Part shown: positions 24,990 through 33,961 of the stretch, one piece after another
Position numbering within the stretch: position 1 is the first letter of the stretch
How the letters are laid out: every line of letters starts with the position of its first letter
Source: Oleiagrimonas sp. C23AA
Lineage (GTDB): Bacteria > Pseudomonadota > Gammaproteobacteria > Xanthomonadales > Rhodanobacteraceae
Assembly: GCF_011759385.1 (NCBI RefSeq)
Contig: NZ_JAARLY010000014.1
Location: 1-34,614 of the forward strand
Length of the DNA: 34,614 nt
Direction of reading: 5' to 3'
Notes under the pieces: model-generated
Told to the model about the DNA's origin: nothing
What the model saw: the letters and a program-made list of their open reading frames with translations, nothing else
Database searches by the model: none
Program-made: the position numbers and the translations under genes

Positions 24990-25874
24990 ATGAGCCTTTA
25001 CCGCTATTTCCATCTGGACGTCTTTGCTGCCAGCCATGGCGGTGGCAATCATCTGGGCGTGGTGGTCGGCGCCGATGACTGGACGGAGGCGGCCATGCAG
25101 CGCTTCGCGCGCTGGACCAACCTGGTCGAAACCTGTTTTCTGCTCAAGCCCACTGACGCCGACGCCAGTTACCGCGTGCGCATGTTCACGCCGCATCGCG
25201 AAATCGACTTCGCCGGCCATCCCAGCCTGGGTAGCGCGCATGCGGCGCTGGTCGCCGGTGTGGCCGAACCGGTGGACGGGCGACTGGTGCAGGAATGCCG
25301 CGCCGGCCTGATTGCCATTCGCGTGCTGGGGCGTGGCAGCGCACGCCAGCTGATGCTCAAGGCGCCGCAGGCGAGCGTGCTGGCGCAGGGTGCCGATGCC
25401 GCCGCCGAGCTGCCGGCTGCGCTGGCCGGTTTGCCGGCCGGGCGCTTGTCGCCGGCGCTGGTCGATGGCGGTCGGCGCTGGTGGGTGGTGGAAGGCGCCA
25501 GCGAGGCGGCCGTGCGCGGCTGGCACCCCGATCACGAGGCCATTCGCACGCTGGCGAAAGCCTCACAGAGCATGGGTGTGTGCGTGTTCGCGCGCGCCGG
25601 CGAGGGCGATTCGCTGGTGGTGCGCGCGTTTGCCGGTGGCGCCGGCATTGTGGAAGACCCTGCTTCCGGCGCGGCCAATGGCCTGGTTGGTGCCTACCTG
25701 GCACAAGTGGAACCTGAGGGCACGCTGGCCGGCGGCTACGCCGTCAGCCAGGGCCGCGAAATGGGTTACGACGCGCGTCTGGTGGTGCATGTCGAGCACG
25801 GTCAGGTCTGGGTCGGCGGACGTACCAATACGGTGATCGATGGCCAGGTCGACTGGACCGCGCAGCAGGACTGA
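24990..25874 (+). CDS. PhzF family isomerase/epimerase-like protein
   Basis: A 294-residue member of the PhzF/DAP-epimerase fold. The N-terminal half has FHLDVFAASHGGGNHLGVVV and the conserved catalytic Glu in NLVETCFLL (E47); the substrate loop is RMFTPHREIDFAGHPSLGSA; the second half has EDPASGAANGLVGAYL. Family members act as isomerases on small metabolites, but most have unknown substrates, so none is assigned here. A TATGAT lies 33 bp upstream without a good -35, and no Shine-Dalgarno is evident. It sits between map and glnD, which are neighbours in many relatives, and may be a local insertion. Confidence 0.88.
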   Translation: MSLYRYFHLDVFAASHGGGNHLGVVVGADDWTEAAMQRFARWTNLVETCFLLKPTDADASYRVRMFTPHREIDFAGHPSLGSAHAALVAGVAEPVDGRLVQECRAGLIAIRVLGRGSARQLMLKAPQASVLAQGADAAAELPAALAGLPAGRLSPALVDGGRRWWVVEGASEAAVRGWHPDHEAIRTLAKASQSMGVCVFARAGEGDSLVVRAFAGGAGIVEDPASGAANGLVGAYLAQVEPEGTLAGGYAVSQGREMGYDARLVVHVEHGQVWVGGRTNTVIDGQVDWTAQQD

Positions 25875-25949
25875 CCGCGCCATGGCGCACGGCGCGGATA
25901 TGCGCGCTTGCACTTTGACTTTTACCCCCAGCGCCCGGAGTCTGCGCGC

Positions 25950-28634
25950 ATGACGGTACGAGCCATTCCCTTGCCCACCTTGCCGCGGCTGCCGATTGCG
26001 GTGCCGCGTTCGGGCGTGTCCGAACAGGCGCGGCTGGCGCTTCGCCAGTTGCTGGACGATGCCGATCGCGCCTTTGCCGCGGCCTTCAATTCCGGTGCCG
26101 ATGCCACCGTGCTGGTGCATCGGCGCAGCGACATCGTCGAACGCGTGGTGATCCACGTTTGGCGCGCCTTCCTGGGCGAAGCGCCCGGTTGTGCGCTGCT
26201 GGCGGTGGGCGGCTTCGGCCGCGGCCTGCTGTTTCCGCACTCGGATGTGGATCTGCTGGTGATGGTCACGCCCGAATCGGGCCGCGCCAAGGCGCGCGCG
26301 CTGGAACGGTTTTTCGCCTGCCTGTGGGATCTGGGTCTGAAGCCCGGCCACGCCGTGCGCGACGCCGCGCAGTGCCGAGAGCTGGCCGGCAACGATGTCA
26401 GCGTGTTTACCAGCCTGCTCGATGCACGGCGTCTGGCCGGCGATGCCGATCAGGTGGCAAAGCTCAAGGCCATGGTCGACGACGAATCGATATGGCCGCC
26501 GCCGGCGTTCCTGGCCGCCAAGCAAGCCGAGCAGGCGCAACGCCACGCCAAGCACAACGACACCGCACACAACCTGGAGCCCAATCTCAAGGAAGGGCCG
26601 GGGGGCATGCGCACGCTGGATCTGATGCGCTGGCTGGCGCGTCGCGTGGCCGGTGTCATCGGTTTCGACGGCATGCTTGCCGCCGGCCTGCTGGACCCGG
26701 CCGAGCGCGAGGCGCTGGCCGAGGCCGAAGCCACCCTGCGGCGCTATCGTGTGGCGCTGCATCTGGAGGCCGGGCGTGCCGAGGAACGGCTGCTGTTCGA
26801 CTACCAGCGTCCGCTGGCCATGCGCCTGGGGTTTGAGGACGAACACGAGAAGAACCTTGGCGTCGAGCAGTTCATGCAGGGCTACTACCGTGCCGCCACG
26901 GTGATCGAGCGGCTGGGTGTGCAGCTGGGCGAGCGCTTCGAGGAGCTGCTGGAGCCGGACGTCGAACCGCGTCCGCTGAATGCGCACTTCGTCTGCCTGG
27001 GCAAGCGCCTGCAGCCGGTCGACCCGGATCTGTTCCTGCGCCAGCCCGACACCCTGATCGAGGCCTTCAGTCTGCGTCTGGCCTATCCGGACCTGATCGG
27101 TTTTACCGCCGAGACCATGCGCCGCATCCAGCAGGCGGTGGCGCACCTGGGCGAATCCATGGGCGACGATGAGGCTGTGCTGGCCGCGTTCCTGGCGCTG
27201 CTGCGCCGTGGCGCGCCGGCGGTGGAAGCGTTGTGGCGGATGAACCGCTTCGGCCTGCTGGCGGCGGTGCTGCCGGCCTTTGGCGATGTGGTCGGGCGCA
27301 TGCAATACGACCTGTTCCATGTCTACACCGTGGACGAACACACGCTTCGCGTGCTGCACAATGTGGCGCGTTTCGCCGACCCGGACGCGCGCCGCGAGTT
27401 TCCACTGTGCTGCGAGATCTGGCACGAGCTGGACAAGCCCGAACTGCTGCTGCTGGCGGCGCTGTTCCACGATATTGCCAAGGGCCGCGGCGGCGATCAC
27501 TCGGTGCTTGGCGAGGACGATGCACGCGCCTTCTGCACGCGGCTGGGCTTGCCTCAGGCCGATATCAACATGGTCGCCTGGCTGGTGCGCTGGCATCTTC
27601 TGATGAGCACCACCGCGCAGCGCCAGGACATCACCGATGCCGACGTGGTGCACCGTTTTGCCACCGAAGTGGGCGATTGGGAGCACCTGGATCACCTTTA
27701 CCTGCTCACCGTGGCCGACATCATCGGCACCAGCCCGAAGCTGTGGAACGCCTGGAAGGACCGCCTGCTGGCCGATCTGTACGTGGCCGCGCGTTATGCC
27801 CTGCGTTCGGACCTTGCGCTGCCGTTGCGTGCCGAGGTGCGCGTGCGCGATTGCCGCGAGCGGGCGCTGAAAATCCTCACCAGCGAAGGGTTCGATGCCG
27901 ACGCGGTGGCCAAGGTCTGGGTGGACTTTCCGGATCTGAGCTTCCTGCGCCATCGCGCCGAGCAGGTGGCCTGGCAGACCGCTGCTATCCTGCGCGCCGA
28001 CGGCGTCACGCCACTGGTCGAGGTGCATCCGTTCTCGGTGCGTGGCAGCACCGAGCTGTTTGTCTACGCCCCCGATCGTGATGGCCTGTTCGCCACCGTC
28101 ACCGCCATGCTCGACCGCCTGCGCTTTTCGGTGGTGGAGGCGCGCATTCTGGGCTCGCGCACCGGCATGGCCCTGGATACCTTCCTGCTGCTGGAGTCGG
28201 ACAACCAGCACGTGGCCAGCCCCGAGCGCGCCAGCGATCTGAAATCGCGCCTGGCCCGTGCGCTGGCCGCGCCGGCCCGTGCGCAACCGGCCAAGCGCGG
28301 CCTCTCGCGCCAGTTGCGCCATTTCCAGATGGCGCCGCGCGTGGAGTACACCGACGATGCCAGCACCGGCCGCACACAGCTGGCGCTGGTCTGCAGCGAC
28401 CGGCCGGGCCTGCTGGCCGCCGTCGCACAGGCCTTTGTCGAGGCCGGTGTACGCGTGCACGATGCGCGCATTGCCACCTTCGGCGAGCGCGTCGAGGATT
28501 TCTTCCAGCTCACCGGACCCGACGACGGTCCGCTCGATGCCGACCTGAAACATACGCTCAGGGGCATTCTGGAGCGGCGCATCGGCGGGCCGGCGAGCGA
28601 ATCTTTACCCGGGAACGATCATGCAAATGCTTGA
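25950..28634 (+). CDS. glnD: Bifunctional [protein-PII] uridylyltransferase/uridylyl-removing enzyme
   Basis: Primary nitrogen sensor: uridylylates PII when glutamine is low and removes UMP when it is high. The 894-residue protein starts [15 protein letters not shown] at 25950, after CGGAG about ten bases upstream; a TTG start at 25908 is less likely. Domains in order: nucleotidyltransferase with [19 protein letters not shown] near 84-102, the GlnD_UR_UTase region with [15 protein letters not shown], an HD domain with [15 protein letters not shown] near 505-519, and two ACT domains (about 693-770 and 805-880) that bind glutamine. It overlaps dapD by 14 bases. Confidence 0.96.
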   Translation: MTVRAIPLPTLPRLPIAVPRSGVSEQARLALRQLLDDADRAFAAAFNSGADATVLVHRRSDIVERVVIHVWRAFLGEAPGCALLAVGGFGRGLLFPHSDVDLLVMVTPESGRAKARALERFFACLWDLGLKPGHAVRDAAQCRELAGNDVSVFTSLLDARRLAGDADQVAKLKAMVDDESIWPPPAFLAAKQAEQAQRHAKHNDTAHNLEPNLKEGPGGMRTLDLMRWLARRVAGVIGFDGMLAAGLLDPAEREALAEAEATLRRYRVALHLEAGRAEERLLFDYQRPLAMRLGFEDEHEKNLGVEQFMQGYYRAATVIERLGVQLGERFEELLEPDVEPRPLNAHFVCLGKRLQPVDPDLFLRQPDTLIEAFSLRLAYPDLIGFTAETMRRIQQAVAHLGESMGDDEAVLAAFLALLRRGAPAVEALWRMNRFGLLAAVLPAFGDVVGRMQYDLFHVYTVDEHTLRVLHNVARFADPDARREFPLCCEIWHELDKPELLLLAALFHDIAKGRGGDHSVLGEDDARAFCTRLGLPQADINMVAWLVRWHLLMSTTAQRQDITDADVVHRFATEVGDWEHLDHLYLLTVADIIGTSPKLWNAWKDRLLADLYVAARYALRSDLALPLRAEVRVRDCRERALKILTSEGFDADAVAKVWVDFPDLSFLRHRAEQVAWQTAAILRADGVTPLVEVHPFSVRGSTELFVYAPDRDGLFATVTAMLDRLRFSVVEARILGSRTGMALDTFLLLESDNQHVASPERASDLKSRLARALAAPARAQPAKRGLSRQLRHFQMAPRVEYTDDASTGRTQLALVCSDRPGLLAAVAQAFVEAGVRVHDARIATFGERVEDFFQLTGPDDGPLDADLKHTLRGILERRIGGPASESLPGNDHANA

Positions 28635-29448
28635 AACCACCATCAATGACGCCTGGGAGCGTCGCACGGAACTGACCGACACCGAGATCGAAAGCCACCT
28701 GCGTCCGGCGGTGGATACCGCGTTGGCGCTTTTGGAAAGCGGTGAACGCCGCGTCGCCGAGCCCGATGGCAACGGTGGCTGGCAGGTCAACCAGTGGCTG
28801 AAAAAGGCTGTGCTGCTGTTCTTCCGCATGAATGGCAACCGCGTCATGGATGGCGGCCCCTCGCGCGCTTTCGACAAGGTGCCGCTGCGTTTTTCCGAGG
28901 CCGACCAGGCCGCGTTCGAGGCTGCCGGCATGCGCGTGGTGCCCGGCGCTTTGGTGCGTCGCGGCGCGCACGTGGCGCGTGACGCCGTGCTGATGCCCAG
29001 CTACGTCAACATCGGCGCCTTTGTCGGTGAAGGCAGCATGGTCGATACCTGGGCCACGGTCGGTTCCTGCGCGCAGATCGGCAAGCACGTGCATCTATCC
29101 GGCGGCGTCGGCATCGGCGGCGTGCTGGAGCCGCTGCAGGCCAACCCCACCATCATCGAGGACAACTGCTTCATCGGCGCGCGTTCGGAAGTGGTCGAGG
29201 GCGTCATCGTCGAGCGCGGCAGCGTCATCGGCATGGGCGTGTATCTGGGCCAGTCCACGCGCATCTACAACCGCGCCACCGGTGAAGTCAGCTACGGCCG
29301 CGTGCCGGCCGGCAGCGTGGTGGTGGCCGGCAACCTGCCGGCCAAGGACGGCACGCACAGCTTGTACGCGGCCATCATCGTCAAGCAGGTGGACGAGCAA
29401 ACCCGCGCCAAGACCGGCATCAACGAGCTGCTGCGCGCGGCGCAGTAA
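28621..29448 (+). CDS. dapD: 2,3,4,5-tetrahydropyridine-2,6-dicarboxylate N-succinyltransferase
   Basis: Succinylates tetrahydrodipicolinate in the DAP/lysine pathway. The 275-residue protein (E. coli 274) has a helical N-terminal domain, then a left-handed beta helix with [40 protein letters not shown] and [26 protein letters not shown] lies just before the ATG, inside the end of glnD. The substrate product chain continues through dapE, 1.5 kb downstream. Confidence 0.97.
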   Translation: MQMLETTINDAWERRTELTDTEIESHLRPAVDTALALLESGERRVAEPDGNGGWQVNQWLKKAVLLFFRMNGNRVMDGGPSRAFDKVPLRFSEADQAAFEAAGMRVVPGALVRRGAHVARDAVLMPSYVNIGAFVGEGSMVDTWATVGSCAQIGKHVHLSGGVGIGGVLEPLQANPTIIEDNCFIGARSEVVEGVIVERGSVIGMGVYLGQSTRIYNRATGEVSYGRVPAGSVVVAGNLPAKDGTHSLYAAIIVKQVDEQTRAKTGINELLRAAQ

Positions 29449-29472
29449 ACTTTACGCCCCATACCGGCAAAT

Positions 29473-29499
29473 CAACGGGGTCGCGCGGCGGCCCCGTTG
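29473..29499 (+). terminator. Hairpin after dapD (weak terminator or processing site)
   Basis: CAACGGGG (29473-29480) and CCCCGTTG (29492-29499) form an 8-bp stem with an 11-base loop. CGTAACAAGG follows instead of a T-run. It lies between dapD and the ArsC-like gene, so it may attenuate or punctuate a mostly continuous transcript. Confidence 0.35.
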
Positions 29500-29518
29500 C
29501 GTAACAAGGCAACTGGAC

Positions 29519-29884
29519 ATGAGCGATACCCAACCCGTGCTTTACGGCCTGCCCAATTGCGACACCTGCAAGAAGGCGCGCAACTGGCTCAACCGTTTCG
29601 ATATTGAGCATCACTTTGTCGATTACCGCGCCAACCCGGTGCCGGCGGCCACGCTGAAGGCGTGGGCCGCGCAGCTGGGTGGCTGGGAAAAGCTGATCAA
29701 CAAGGCCTCGACCACCTGGCGCAACCTGCTGCCGCAACGCAAGAACCCCGGTTCCGATCCGGAGTGGACGCTGCTGATCAAGGAGCATCCGGCACTGGTC
29801 AAGCGGCCGGTGCTGGTGATGGGCGACGGCTCGGTGAGCGTGGGCTTCAAGGACAACCTGTACAAGCAGCGTTTCGGGCTCTGA
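29519..29884 (+). CDS. ArsC/Spx-family thioredoxin-fold protein (YffB type)
   Basis: A 121-residue protein with the thioredoxin-like start VLYGLPNCDTCKKARNWL, carrying CxxC (C17, C20 approximately), then FVDYRANPV, a helical insert WEKLINKASTTWRNL, a KRPVLV strand and GFKDNLYKQRF. This is the YffB branch of the ArsC/Spx family, which is often next to dapD/dapE in gammaproteobacteria and probably has a thiol-related rather than arsenate-reducing role. True arsenate reduction is not implied. It ends one base before the next start codon. Confidence 0.88.
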   Translation: MSDTQPVLYGLPNCDTCKKARNWLNRFDIEHHFVDYRANPVPAATLKAWAAQLGGWEKLINKASTTWRNLLPQRKNPGSDPEWTLLIKEHPALVKRPVLVMGDGSVSVGFKDNLYKQRFGL

Positions 29885-29885
29885 C

Positions 29886-30944
29886 ATGGCGCGTGCATCC
29901 GTTCGTCGTTACCTCAACAACCTGCGCATCGAGCGCGACAACGCCGAGCTGTATGCGCAGCTGGCCGCGCTGGGCGATGATGAGCGCACCGAGCGGGCCT
30001 ATCGGCGCATGGCCGATGCCGAGCAGGCCAACGCCGCTTTCTGGGAATCGCGCCTGAAGGCCCTGGGCGAGCCGGTGCCGGCGACGCGCATTGGTCTGCG
30101 TGTGCGCGTGCTGGTGTGGCTGGCTTCGCGCTTCGGCTCGGAGTTTGTGATGCCCACCGTGGCGCGGCTGGCGCATGCCGACCACCTCTCCACGCCGGTG
30201 GATCGCGAGGGCCATCGCGACCACTTCCCCGGGGCCGGACGACCGCTTTCCGACAGCGGCCTGCGCGGGCAGGGCGGCAACACCCTGCGCGCCGCCGTGC
30301 TGGGCGCCAACGATGGCCTGGTGTCCAACGTCAGTCTGGTGATGGGCATGGCCGGTGCGGCGACCGCGGACAAAGCCGTGCTGCTGGCCGGCCTTGCCGG
30401 CCTGGTCGCCGGTGCCTGCTCCATGGCGCTGGGTGAATGGCTGTCGGTCAACAGCTCGCGCGAGTTCTACCAGGCGCAGATCACCGCGCGCGCCGAGCGT
30501 CTGGCCGTGGCGCCGGAAGACAGCCGCCAACGCATCACCACCATCTACCGCGACAAGGGGCTGGACGCCTCCACCGCGCAGGCACTGGCCGCCGAGCTGG
30601 TGCAGACGCCACGCGCGGCGCTGGACCTGCTGGTGCGCGAGGACCTGGGTATCGACCCGGAAGAACTGGGCGGCTCGGCGTGGACCGCGGCACTGTCCTC
30701 GTTCACCCTGTTTGCGGTGGGCGCGGCCTTTCCGGTGGCGCCGTACCTGTTCGCGCACGGACGCGAAGCCATGCTCGGCAGCGTGCTGACCACCGCGGTG
30801 GGCCTGGCCCTGATTGGTGCGGCCACCTCGCTGTTTACCGGTCGCCGCATGGGCTTTTCCATCGCCCGCCAGCTGACCATCACCACCGCCGCGGCGGGCA
30901 TCACCTGGCTGCTGGGTCACGCGCTGGGGGCGGCCATCGGCTGA
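29886..30944 (+). CDS. VIT1/CCC1-family membrane transporter with N-terminal ferritin-like domain (MbfA-like)
   Basis: A 352-residue fusion. Residues about 10-65 form a ferritin/rubrerythrin-like helical pair (DNAELYAQLAALGDDE, MADAEQANAAFWESRL). A linker follows, and from about 132 the VIT1/CCC1 domain has NDGLVSNVSLVMGMAGA and SMALGEWLSVNSSREF. Several transmembrane segments follow to the C-terminus (about 235-260, 268-290, 300-320, 330-350). Such proteins are iron/manganese exporters in related systems (MbfA). In the second ferritin motif the usual E-x-x-H reads E-x-x-N (EQAN), so the di-iron site may be degenerate. It lies one base after the YffB-type gene and upstream of dapE, an uncommon insertion. 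Confidence 0.85.
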   Translation: MARASVRRYLNNLRIERDNAELYAQLAALGDDERTERAYRRMADAEQANAAFWESRLKALGEPVPATRIGLRVRVLVWLASRFGSEFVMPTVARLAHADHLSTPVDREGHRDHFPGAGRPLSDSGLRGQGGNTLRAAVLGANDGLVSNVSLVMGMAGAATADKAVLLAGLAGLVAGACSMALGEWLSVNSSREFYQAQITARAERLAVAPEDSRQRITTIYRDKGLDASTAQALAAELVQTPRAALDLLVREDLGIDPEELGGSAWTAALSSFTLFAVGAAFPVAPYLFAHGREAMLGSVLTTAVGLALIGAATSLFTGRRMGFSIARQLTITTAAAGITWLLGHALGAAIG

Positions 30945-30998
30945 TACCCCGCGCCTGCCATGCGGCTTGTGTTTCACCCCTCCACTGAAATCTGCGCC

Positions 30999-32135
30999 AT
31001 GTCCGACGTGCTTGAACTTACCCAGTCGCTGATCCGCCGCCGCTCGGTCACCCCCGACGACGATGGCTGCCAGGCGATGATCGCGCGGCGTCTGGCCGAG
31101 GCCGGCTTTACTGTCGAGTCCATGCGCCATGGCGAGGTGGATAACCTCTGGGCCACGCACGGGCAGGGCGACGGTCCGACACTGGTGTTCCTGGGCCATA
31201 CCGATGTGGTGCCGACCGGCCCCGAGTCCGACTGGACTTCGCCGCCGTTCGAGCCGGCCATTCGCGAAGGCGTGCTGTACGGGCGCGGCGCGGCCGACAT
31301 GAAAGGCTCGGTGGCGGCCATGGTGGTAGCGCTGGAGGCCTTCGTCGCCGCGCATCCGGATCACGTCGGGCGTGTGGCGCTGCTGATCACCAGCGATGAA
31401 GAAGGCGCCGCCACCGAGGGCGTGCGACGCGTTGCGCAGACCTTCCGCGAGCGTGGTGAAAAACTCGATATGTGCGTGGTGGGCGAGCCTTCGGCCACCA
31501 CCAAACTGGGCGACCTGATCCGCGTCGGCCGGCGTGGCTCGCTCTCGGCCACGCTCACCGTGCGCGGTGTGCAGGGCCATGTGGCCTACCCGCAGCAGGC
31601 CGACAACCCGATCCATCGCGCCGCGCCAGCGCTGGCGGCGCTGGCCGTCGAGCGTTGGGATGACGGCAACGCCGACTTCCCGCCGACCTCGCTGCAAATC
31701 TCCAATATCGCCGCCGGCACCGGCGCCACCAACGTCATCCCCGGCACGCTCAGCGCGCAGTTCAATTTCCGCTACAGCACCGCCAGCACGGCCGACGAAC
31801 TGAAAGCGCGCACCGCCGCGCTGCTGGATGCACACCAGCTCAACTGGCACATCGACTGGCACCTTTCCGGCGAGCCGTTCCTGGCCCCGCCCGATGGACG
31901 CCTGCGCGAAGTGGTGGTGGGTGTCTGCCGCGATCTGGCCGGCATCGAGCCCGAGCAAAGCACCGGCGGCGGCACCTCCGACGGGCGCTTCATCGCCCCC
32001 CTGGGCGCCGAAGTGGTCGAACTGGGCCCGGTCAACGCCACCATCCACAAAGTGGACGAATGCGTCGCCGTCGCCGACCTGGAGCGCCTGCCGTCGCTGT
32101 ACCGGGCCATCGCCGAGCGCCTGCTGGCCGGTTAA
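30999..32135 (+). CDS. dapE: Succinyl-diaminopimelate desuccinylase
   Basis: Zinc enzyme that removes succinate from N-succinyl-L,L-DAP in lysine and peptidoglycan precursor synthesis. The 378-residue protein starts [20 protein letters not shown]; the ATG at 30999 is chosen by homology over one at 30960. Metal/catalytic motifs: [10 protein letters not shown] (His, Asp), [14 protein letters not shown] (Asp), [11 protein letters not shown] (catalytic and ligand Glu), [11 protein letters not shown] and the terminal NATIHKVDE (His). It is the last core gene before the cassette array. Confidence 0.96.
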   Translation: MSDVLELTQSLIRRRSVTPDDDGCQAMIARRLAEAGFTVESMRHGEVDNLWATHGQGDGPTLVFLGHTDVVPTGPESDWTSPPFEPAIREGVLYGRGAADMKGSVAAMVVALEAFVAAHPDHVGRVALLITSDEEGAATEGVRRVAQTFRERGEKLDMCVVGEPSATTKLGDLIRVGRRGSLSATLTVRGVQGHVAYPQQADNPIHRAAPALAALAVERWDDGNADFPPTSLQISNIAAGTGATNVIPGTLSAQFNFRYSTASTADELKARTAALLDAHQLNWHIDWHLSGEPFLAPPDGRLREVVVGVCRDLAGIEPEQSTGGGTSDGRFIAPLGAEVVELGPVNATIHKVDECVAVADLERLPSLYRAIAERLLAG

Positions 32136-32605
32136 GCCCCATAGGTTATGCCGCGATGCGGCGCGTCCGCATCACGCTGGGCGTCATGGCGGCGGTGACC
32201 GTACCGGCGTCGTCAGCCCTTCGGCGTGAAATGCCCTTGGTACCGAGCGTGGGTTGGTTCGTCTCAGCAAAATAGTGGTCCCGGCGCAAGTATTGGCAAA
32301 GTCCGCCCTTCTTACGGCATGCCGCTGCGCCACCCACGCCGGGTGGTATCCGACACCCATGAATCTCTCACTTCAGCAGCATCCAGCCGCCGAGGCGCCT
32401 TGCCGCGGGCGGAGTGCATATTCGCGTTTTCGGGGTGATAAACCATACACACCTCATTTCGTGAGATATGCAAACCAGCATGCACCGGTCATCGCGGAAG
32501 ACAAGACCAGTAACACCTTGTTTGCTTGTAGGGTTTCACTGATTGACGTCGGACGAACCGCAAGCGAGGATGGATGCATATGCCCCGATCCGGGGTCTAC
32601 TAAGC
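32136..32605. other. Non-coding region between dapE and the cassette array
   Basis: About 470 bp with no convincing gene. A 7-bp hairpin GATGCGG/CCGCATC (32155-32173) lies 20 bp after dapE and has no T-run. A short frame from 32157 begins like a membrane or secretory N-terminus (MRRVRITLGVMAAVTV) and degrades quickly; it may be a remnant of the next core gene or chance. A TTGACG at 32543-32548 with GAGGAT 17 bp on is a weak promoter candidate facing the cassettes. No integrase gene is present. Confidence 0.6.
32320..32475. repeat. Possible dispersed intergenic repeat of the xanthomonad type
   Basis: The stretch reading GACACCCATGAATCTCTCAC through CGCGTTTTCGGGGTGATAAA resembles intergenic sequence I recall as recurring in Xanthomonadales genomes, where it is sometimes mis-annotated as short proteins. 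No second copy is in this window. The call rests on memory, and the limits are approximate. Confidence 0.3.
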
Positions 32606-32612
32606 GTTGGGC
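32606..32612 (+). other. Integron core site GTTGGGC, attI-like, 5' border of cassette 1
   Basis: GTTGGGC matches the recombination core GTTRRRY and is identical to the core of the attC at 33595-33601. No inverse core RYYYAAC is found within about 150 bp upstream, so this is not a complete attC; it fits an attI or a truncated site. The next gene starts 23 bp downstream, as is usual for a first cassette. Confidence 0.6.
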
Positions 32613-33595
32613 GTAAAAGCACGGAGATTTAAGCAATGCTCGATGGCGTAATGCTACTTTGGTTTCTGCTCACCGCGTTATCTCTGCTGTTCGTGGCGGT
32701 CGATATTCGTACCACGCCAGAATCTACTGTTCTAAAATGGGGATTCATTTTACTCACCGCGTACACGGGGCCGTTTGGTGCGTTTCTTTACGTGCTAGGT
32801 TGCCGCGAGCCGTTGCCGGGATTACACGAACGCTACGTTGCAACGCGTTGGAGACAAGTGCTCGGCTCCACAATGCATTGCGTGGCCGGCGATGGGGTCG
32901 GCATTTTGGCCGGGGCTGTCGTCGCCGGCGTCTTTCATTTTCCCCCAACGCTCGACATCGCGCTGGAATACATCCTAGGTTTTGGATTCGGTTGGGCGAT
33001 ATTTCAGGCTTTGTTCATGCGGGATATGGCCGGCGGCTCATATGCGCGCGCTCTCTCCAGTACGTTTTTTCCGGAATTGTTGTCGATGAACTGCCTCATG
33101 GCTGGCATGGTGCCCATAATGACTTGGGCGATGAAAAATACGGCCATGGCCCATGAACCGACCGGGCCAGCATTCTGGTTCGTCATGTCCATGGCCCTGC
33201 TGGTCGGCTTCATAACGGCCTATCCCATGAATTGGTGGCTGGTATCACGACACATGAAACACGGGATGATGACAATTCGTTTTTCCAATAAACCCACGAA
33301 TGAAGACACGATGCACGCAAGTGCTTCCGAGCACTCGCACGATGCTCATACTGCCCCGGCACGGAGGGCTGAAAAGCAAACACAGGAGCCAGGTTCCAAG
33401 CGCACGCTTGCAGGCATGACGATCCTTTCGTTCATAGTATTTGGCGTAGGGCTGGGGATAGCGGTACTTTTGACACGCTTCTAGCAGATCTCTCGTATCG
33501 ACGCCCAACAAGACGCTGCAGTTGACCGCCCAAAGCGCTGCCGCGCTTCGGGTTCCCTCCGTGCTTCGCACTCCGGCGGCAACTGAGCTCAGGCG
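32607..33595 (+). mobile_element. Gene cassette 1 (DUF4396 cassette)
   Basis: A 989-bp unit bounded by core sites at 32606-32612 and 33595-33601. It contains one gene in the array direction with a 29-bp leader, followed 18 bp later by an attC. Its base composition is visibly less GC-rich than the neighbouring core genes. Excision of this length would leave an intact core site. Confidence 0.75.
32636..33484 (+). CDS. DUF4396 family membrane protein
   Basis: A 282-residue integral membrane protein of unknown function. Hydrophobic segments lie at about 5-22, 34-57, 84-102, 108-128, 148-168, 176-200 and, after a polar His-rich linker (EHSHDAHTAP), 258-280. Conserved-looking DUF4396 features are GCREPLPGLHERYV, LGSTMHCVAGDGVGI, FFPELLSMNCLMAGM and TAYPMNWWLV. 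The His, Met and Cys residues near membranes could bind metal, but this is a guess. CGGAG lies nine bases before the ATG at 32636. As a cassette gene it is probably horizontally acquired. Confidence 0.85.
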   Translation: MLDGVMLLWFLLTALSLLFVAVDIRTTPESTVLKWGFILLTAYTGPFGAFLYVLGCREPLPGLHERYVATRWRQVLGSTMHCVAGDGVGILAGAVVAGVFHFPPTLDIALEYILGFGFGWAIFQALFMRDMAGGSYARALSSTFFPELLSMNCLMAGMVPIMTWAMKNTAMAHEPTGPAFWFVMSMALLVGFITAYPMNWWLVSRHMKHGMMTIRFSNKPTNEDTMHASASEHSHDAHTAPARRAEKQTQEPGSKRTLAGMTILSFIVFGVGLGIAVLLTRF

Positions 33596-33601
33596 TTGGG
33601 C
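33503..33601 (+). repeat. attC recombination site 1
   Basis: GCCCAAC (33503-33509) matches RYYYAAC and GTTGGGC (33595-33601) matches GTTRRRY; the two are exact inverse complements. The inner arms GCTGCAGTTGACCG and, on the other strand, GCTCAGTTGCCG pair with one or two unpaired bases, as expected for extrahelical bases. The 99-bp length is within the attC range. It follows the DUF4396 gene by 18 bp. Confidence 0.9.
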
Positions 33602-33625
33602 TTACAAGAAAACGTGGCGTATAGT
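33596..33625 (+). promoter_or_regulatory. Possible cassette-borne promoter using the core site as -35
   Basis: TTGGGC (33596-33601), which is part of the attC core, lies 18 bp before TATAGT (33620-33625). Between this and the AGGAG of the next gene is the palindrome GTTGTAACAAC (33632-33642), a possible operator. The -35 matches the consensus at only three positions, so this is tentative. Confidence 0.3.
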
Positions 33626-33654
33626 GATGTCGTTGTAACAACAGGAGACATGTC

Positions 33655-33957
33655 ATGGTCAAAGTAGCGTTGTTCGTTCGCCTCGAAGCGAAACCCGGAA
33701 AAGAGAAAGAGGTTGAGAGCTTCCTTATGGGCGGTCTTCCCATTGTCAATGAGGAGCCTGCCACCACTGCTTGGTTTGGCATTCGCCTTGGGCCAAGCAC
33801 TTTCGGAATCTTTGATGCCTTCCCGAATGAAGCGGGCCGGCAAGCCCATCTCTCCGGCAAGGTCGCAGCAGCGTTAATGGCAAAGGCCGGTGAGTTGTTC
33901 TCCGAGCCGCCATCCATCGAGAAAGTTGACGTACTTGCGGCAAAGCTACCCGGCTAA
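33655..33957 (+). CDS. Antibiotic biosynthesis monooxygenase (ABM)-fold protein
   Basis: A 100-residue small protein of the dimeric alpha/beta-barrel ABM type. It starts MVKVALFVRLEAKPGKEKEV, a first strand followed by the typical AKPGKEKEVE turn and helix, and then has TTAWFGIRLGPSTFGIFDAF and a C-terminal helix/strand EPPSIEKVDVLAAKLPG. The family includes cofactor-free quinol monooxygenases and heme-degrading enzymes; many members have no known activity, so none is assigned. AGGAG with seven-base spacing supports the ATG at 33655. ABM-fold genes are known as integron cassette cargo. Confidence 0.8.
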   Translation: MVKVALFVRLEAKPGKEKEVESFLMGGLPIVNEEPATTAWFGIRLGPSTFGIFDAFPNEAGRQAHLSGKVAAALMAKAGELFSEPPSIEKVDVLAAKLPG

Positions 33958-33961
33958 GCAA

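Noticed and set aside
25563-28553. A 996-codon minus-strand frame opposite glnD
   Set aside because: Antisense shadow of glnD with Gln/His/Arg-rich, low-complexity composition.
29519-29884. Arsenate reductase function for the ArsC-like gene
   Set aside because: It belongs to the YffB branch next to dapD/dapE, and no arsenic-resistance genes are nearby.
29847-32048. A 733-codon minus-strand frame opposite the VIT1-type gene and dapE
   Set aside because: It spans two real plus-strand genes and their gap, and its composition is that of an antisense reading.
32157-32275. Short frame starting MRRVRITLGV after dapE as a truncated membrane protein gene
   Set aside because: Only about 16 residues look protein-like, the start lies in a hairpin and there is no ribosome-binding site; mentioned only as a possible remnant.
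32454-32636. A 60-codon minus-strand frame as an integrase remnant
   Set aside because: No tyrosine-recombinase motif is readable, and the frame crosses the attI-like core.
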